Virus record (IMG/VR): IMGVR_UViG_3300036770_000748 | Span: 1-38,156 of that record | Source: a virus | Length of the DNA stretch: 38,156 bases | Strand: one strand, 5' to 3' | In this document: positions 35,870 through 38,156 of the stretch, one piece after another | Position numbering within the stretch: position 1 is the stretch's first letter | Layout: each line of letters starts with the position of its first letter | Program-made: the position numbers and the translations under genes | The notes under the pieces: generated by a model | Databases searched by the model: none | What the model was told of the DNA's origin: nothing | The model's input: only the letters and a program-made list of their open reading frames with translations

Positions 35870-36183
35870 CGAGGAAGGCACCTCCCGTCTGGGCAGTCGG
35901 GCTGCAGAACGACGCTTTTGAGTTTCTTCCCGGTGCCCTTGCACTCAGGGCATTGGATCTTGACCCTGCCGTCGCCGATGATGCCAGTCCCGGCACAGTT
36001 GTCGCACTGGTCTGACTTCGGTGGCGTTGGCGTTGGTGCGATCTGGCTGCGGATCTTCAGGACCGCATACCCAGCCTCACACGCGAGATCGGCATAGATG
36101 CCGTTGTAATCAGCCGATGGCTGGCAGCCTGCACACAGCAGGATCAGAAGGCACATAAGTCTCACAGCTGGCCTCCAGTCCAA
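35866..36183 (-). CDS. Lipoprotein with DnaJ-type zinc finger (105 aa)
   Basis: MDWRPAVRLMCLLILLCAGC, a lipoprotein signal ending at Cys20 (lipobox LLCAGC, with Cys at -3), is followed by a linker and CDNCAGTGIIGDGRVKIQCP ECKGTGKK: two CxxCxGxG knuckles (C60/C63 and C78/C81), the zinc module of DnaJ. The TTG start at 36183 gives a normal signal length; an ATG nine codons later would shorten it to 11 residues. Likely an outer-membrane or periplasmic lipoprotein in the lysis/envelope set. A DnaJ zinc module on a phage lipoprotein is uncommon. Confidence 0.72.
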   Translation of the reverse strand: MDWRPAVRLMCLLILLCAGCQPSADYNGIYADLACEAGYAVLKIRSQIAPTPTPPKSDQCDNCAGTGIIGDGRVKIQCPECKGTGKKLKSVVLQPDCPDGRCLPR

Positions 36184-37082
36184 TCAGGCATCTTGGATGC
36201 CTTGAACCCCGTGAAGCCTGCGTAAGCGTAGGAGTCCTTGCCGGAAAGCATCTTGTCGCACGTGTCGGCATCCACCCAGAACGAGCAAACCTTGACCTCG
36301 TCAGGGATGTTCTGCGGGAAGTGCTTGCCGACCGTATTCGATCGCCCCCATGAGTTGCAGCACAGCAGGCCCGGACGCTTGCCCCAACGCAGACCGGCAA
36401 ACGTCATGCAGTGCCACCACACGCCGCCCGGCTTGCAAAAGCCATCCTCGTCACGGCTCATCGAAAAGCCTTGACCGCTGCACACGACCACCGGGTATCC
36501 GTTGCTGATCGCCTTGGCGGCTTCCATGAACGACGTGACCAATGTGGTCTCGGTGCATACCCGCTGCTTGGCAAACTGCTCGAGCGAGTCTGGCACGCCG
36601 CTGCGGCCCCACTCACGCTCCCGGCTTGATGAATGCGAGTCGAAACGCTGCCCGACGTAGTCCTGGCCGTAGTGCAAGCAGCCAAAGTCGCGGACGCTCT
36701 TGGCAGCGTGAAAGCCTGTCGATCCGTCGCCGCCTGTGTTTACACGCTGGCCGCGAGCCTCTACCCGGCTGAATCCGTAGATGCTGGCTTCAATCGTCCT
36801 GCCGCCCCACTGCTCTGGCTCTTTCCGCCAGTGAATGTCGCAGGCTGCGAGCAGGTCGATGCCGAGAGCCGATCCCCAGCCGACACATGAGCCTACGGAA
36901 CCTTGGCTACCGCGCTTCCATGACGGCATGCACCGCAGAAGCGACTGGTAGAGAAACACATCGGTCTTCTCGTCGGTCTTGAGATCAGGACCGGCGCTGG
37001 CGATCGTCGGGTGCGGCAGAGACGAAACGAACGCCTCGGCACCTGCCGGGTCTGGATCGTAGCCAAAGGCGTGAGGCTCCAT
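36162..37082 (-). CDS. Papain-like (C1-type) cysteine peptidase (306 aa)
   Basis: The catalytic set of papain is complete. SQGSVGSCVGW places Gln60 (oxyanion) and Cys66 six residues apart, as in papain's QGSCGSC. VWWHCMTF gives His224. CCNSWGRS gives Asn243 in the family's NSWG motif. No propeptide or signal sequence is visible. GGAAAGGG precedes the ATG at 37082. It sits in the coupled run of membrane proteins before the terminase, where an endolysin would be expected and where no lysozyme or amidase was found. It might cut cell-wall peptides or a host envelope protein. The C-terminus overlaps the lipoprotein by 22 bases. Confidence 0.85.
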   Translation of the reverse strand: MEPHAFGYDPDPAGAEAFVSSLPHPTIASAGPDLKTDEKTDVFLYQSLLRCMPSWKRGSQGSVGSCVGWGSALGIDLLAACDIHWRKEPEQWGGRTIEASIYGFSRVEARGQRVNTGGDGSTGFHAAKSVRDFGCLHYGQDYVGQRFDSHSSSREREWGRSGVPDSLEQFAKQRVCTETTLVTSFMEAAKAISNGYPVVVCSGQGFSMSRDEDGFCKPGGVWWHCMTFAGLRWGKRPGLLCCNSWGRSNTVGKHFPQNIPDEVKVCSFWVDADTCDKMLSGKDSYAYAGFTGFKASKMPDWTGGQL

Positions 37083-37083
37083 G

Positions 37084-37554
37084 TCAGCCCTTTCCGATGC
37101 CAGCCCATGCAATCGCCCGGCACACCTCGACGTAGGCTTTTCGCGTGTCCTCGTCCACCGGCTTCACCTCAAGACTCAGCACGCTTTCCATTGCCTTCTC
37201 AACGCCGTCGCGAAGCCCTTGGTAGCCGCCCGGCTTGTTCTCGCCGATCCGACGCCAGCCGATGTCGAGAGCAAGAATCGTGAACGCCCGCAGGCTGCGG
37301 GTGTCGGTAAAGACCACCTCGGTCGCGACGGCGTCACCGGCCACGACCACGGCAGCCTTCTCCCACAGTTGCTGCCACAGCAGCTTGTCCCCAATCGGGG
37401 CGGCTTTCAGTGCGTCGGCGATCGGCGTCACAAGGCGTTGCATCTCGTCACTCGGCGTAACACGGTCTAGCGTTGGCAGCGTCGGAAGTTGTGGCACGCC
37501 ACCGAATGCGACGAGCGCAAGCACGACCGCCGCGATGATTCGTGCGTAGGTCAT
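37084..37554 (-). CDS. Signal-anchored protein of unknown function (156 aa)
   Basis: MTYARIIAAVVLALVAFGGV PQLPTLPTLDR is a hydrophobic signal or anchor (residues about 5-20) with a Pro/Leu linker. The mature part is helical, LWQQLWEKAAVVVAGDAVAT EVVFTDTRSLRAFTILALDI GWRRIGENKPGGYQGLRDGV. I recognise no family. It lies just upstream of the peptidase (one base between stop and start) and downstream of the small membrane protein (ATGA), so the three are coupled. A periplasmic or membrane role is likely. Confidence 0.75.
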   Translation of the reverse strand: MTYARIIAAVVLALVAFGGVPQLPTLPTLDRVTPSDEMQRLVTPIADALKAAPIGDKLLWQQLWEKAAVVVAGDAVATEVVFTDTRSLRAFTILALDIGWRRIGENKPGGYQGLRDGVEKAMESVLSLEVKPVDEDTRKAYVEVCRAIAWAGIGKG

Positions 37555-37823
37555 TTCTTCGCCTTGGGTTGGTTGCCCAACATCACGTCGAGCAGCTGCT
37601 GACACAGTGCCACGCCGTCCACCAGGCCCGCAGAACGCAGCTTGTTGGCAAGTTCGAGTACCGTACGCATTTCTGCGATGCCGACTCCGGTGGCTTCGGG
37701 GGCGGCTTCTGGTCGGCTCTCTCGGAGCCAGGCGGCTGCTTTGCGGTATCCAGCCATGATTGCTGGCGCAGCAATGAGAGCCACAGCCGCCAACCCGGCA
37801 ACAAGTCGAATCGCATCGGTCAT
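37551..37823 (-). CDS. Second allele of the small membrane protein (90 aa)
   Basis: Same gene as 71..343, differing by 13 bases and 6 residues: L5I, L14V, V17I, S19A, S30A and A64S. Most changes lie in the membrane helix and keep its hydrophobicity. Start by ATGA overlap at 37823; the downstream gene start (37554) also overlaps its stop. Confidence 0.75.
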   Translation of the reverse strand: MTDAIRLVAGLAAVALIAAPAIMAGYRKAAAWLRESRPEAAPEATGVGIAEMRTVLELANKLRSAGLVDGVALCQQLLDVMLGNQPKAKK

Positions 37824-38122
37824 CGCTTGAGCGCCTCCACTTGCAGCAAGCACCAACGGACCAATGCCTCGCCTTCGGGTGTCCGCAGGACCGCTGCAAC
37901 GTGCCGCACAAGCTCGTCATCGGCGCTGGCGTTGGTCTTGCTGGCGAGCCATTCGCAAGCGTCGGCGATGATCAGTCCACGCTTGAACGGATCTGACTCC
38001 TGCGTGAACCGCTGCCCGTATCCGATCAGCGGTGCAAACGAATTGAGCAGGGCGATCTTCTGCCAGATGGACAGCGAATCGCCGTACTGCTGGGCTTCGC
38101 TGGCGGTCATCTCAAAACTCAT
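37820..38122 (-). CDS. Second allele of the conserved hypothetical protein (100 aa)
   Basis: Same gene as 340..642 with 12 base changes but only S65A and V67A at protein level. The predominance of silent changes shows the locus is under selection in both variants. Translational coupling (ATGA) is retained at both ends. Confidence 0.78.
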   Translation of the reverse strand: MSFEMTASEAQQYGDSLSIWQKIALLNSFAPLIGYGQRFTQESDPFKRGLIIADACEWLASKTNASADDELVRHVAAVLRTPEGEALVRWCLLQVEALKR

Positions 38123-38156
38123 GCGGCACCTCCGTCCTTTGAGTCTGCCGCAGAAT
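38119..38156 (-). CDS. Partial: C-terminus of the acidic hypothetical protein (complete at 639..908)
   Basis: Only the last 11 codons and stop lie here (SAADSKDGGAA). The sequence is identical to the end of 639..908, and on the circle the missing part is supplied by bases 677-908. The break has no biological meaning; it is the end of the contig. Confidence 0.8.
   Translation of the reverse strand, partial: SAADSKDGGAA

Larger units (their letters stand above)
37481..38156. repeat. Right copy of the end-to-end repeat (variant B)
   Basis: The 676 bases correspond one for one to 1-676, with 25 substitutions between 37608 and 38057 and no gap. It carries a second allele of the small membrane protein (37551..37823) and the 100-residue gene (37820..38122). 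On joining the ends, one copy should be dropped, leaving a genome of about 37,480 bp. Confidence 0.93.

Noticed and set aside
1-38156. Tandem duplication of a small-gene cluster at the two ends
   Set aside because: The flanking genes are cut mid-frame at each window edge and complete each other across the junction, so a single locus on a circle explains the data without a duplication.
1-38156. CRISPR arrays, tRNA or rRNA genes, insertion sequences
   Set aside because: No regularly spaced repeats, cloverleaf sequences, ribosomal RNA stretches or transposase frames were found by eye.

Overview
This window is essentially one complete genome of a small, apparently temperate, long-tailed (siphovirus-like) phage. 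The evidence is an HK97-type head set (terminase small and large subunits, portal, prohead protease, major capsid), head-tail connectors, a tail-assembly chaperone pair with a frameshift site, a 944-residue tape measure, two tail fibres, and a tyrosine integrase beside an excisionase-like gene. The host cannot be read directly. A LexA-type winged helix with the signature RSPNGAMCHL, which I associate with planctomycete LexA proteins, makes Planctomycetota my best guess (inference, low confidence). The sequence is moderately GC-rich, with densely packed genes joined by ATGA, GTGA or TGATG stop/start overlaps.

Topology: bases 1-676 recur at 37481-38156 with 25 substitutions, all between positions 128 and 577. 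The two ends are therefore the same locus seen in two co-existing variants. The genome closes as a circle, or is circularly permuted, with a unit of about 37,480 bp. All genes except the integrase lie on the minus strand, so the map is read from high to low coordinates.

Layout in reading order. (1) Lysogeny/early control, 12.3-9.9 kb: plus-strand integrase; minus-strand excisionase-like gene; two micro-genes; and four promoters with 16-bp spacers. Three of these promoters carry a GTTCC..TCGG element inside the spacer. (2) Recombination and replication, 9.85-2.1 kb: RecT, winged-helix proteins, an HNH protein, an SF2 helicase, a DnaD-like replisome organiser, a LexA-type DNA-binding domain without a peptidase domain, a full-length beta sliding clamp, an HTH protein and a RusA resolvase. 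No polymerase, primase or DnaB was found, so the phage probably brings its own clamp to host Pol III. (3) 2.1-0 kb, continuing across the junction to 34.9 kb: a glycosyltransferase, small proteins, membrane proteins, a papain-like cysteine peptidase, a lipoprotein with a DnaJ-type zinc finger, holin-like proteins and an HNH nuclease. This is the likely lysis region. (4) Head, 34.8-27.7 kb, with a glycosyltransferase gene. (5) A fibre and decoration cassette, 27.7-23.7 kb, with two fibre genes flanking another glycosyltransferase. (6) Head-tail joining and tail, 22.5-14.9 kb. (7) Late accessory genes, 14.9-12.3 kb: an HEXXH protein, a metallophosphoesterase and a MazG-like protein, ending at a GC-rich hairpin shared with the convergent integrase.

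Several genes are too short for ordinary ORF filters but have good ribosome-binding sites. They encode 48, 54, 46, 56, 49 and possibly 27 residues. No tRNA, rRNA, CRISPR array, reverse transcriptase or insertion sequence was seen.
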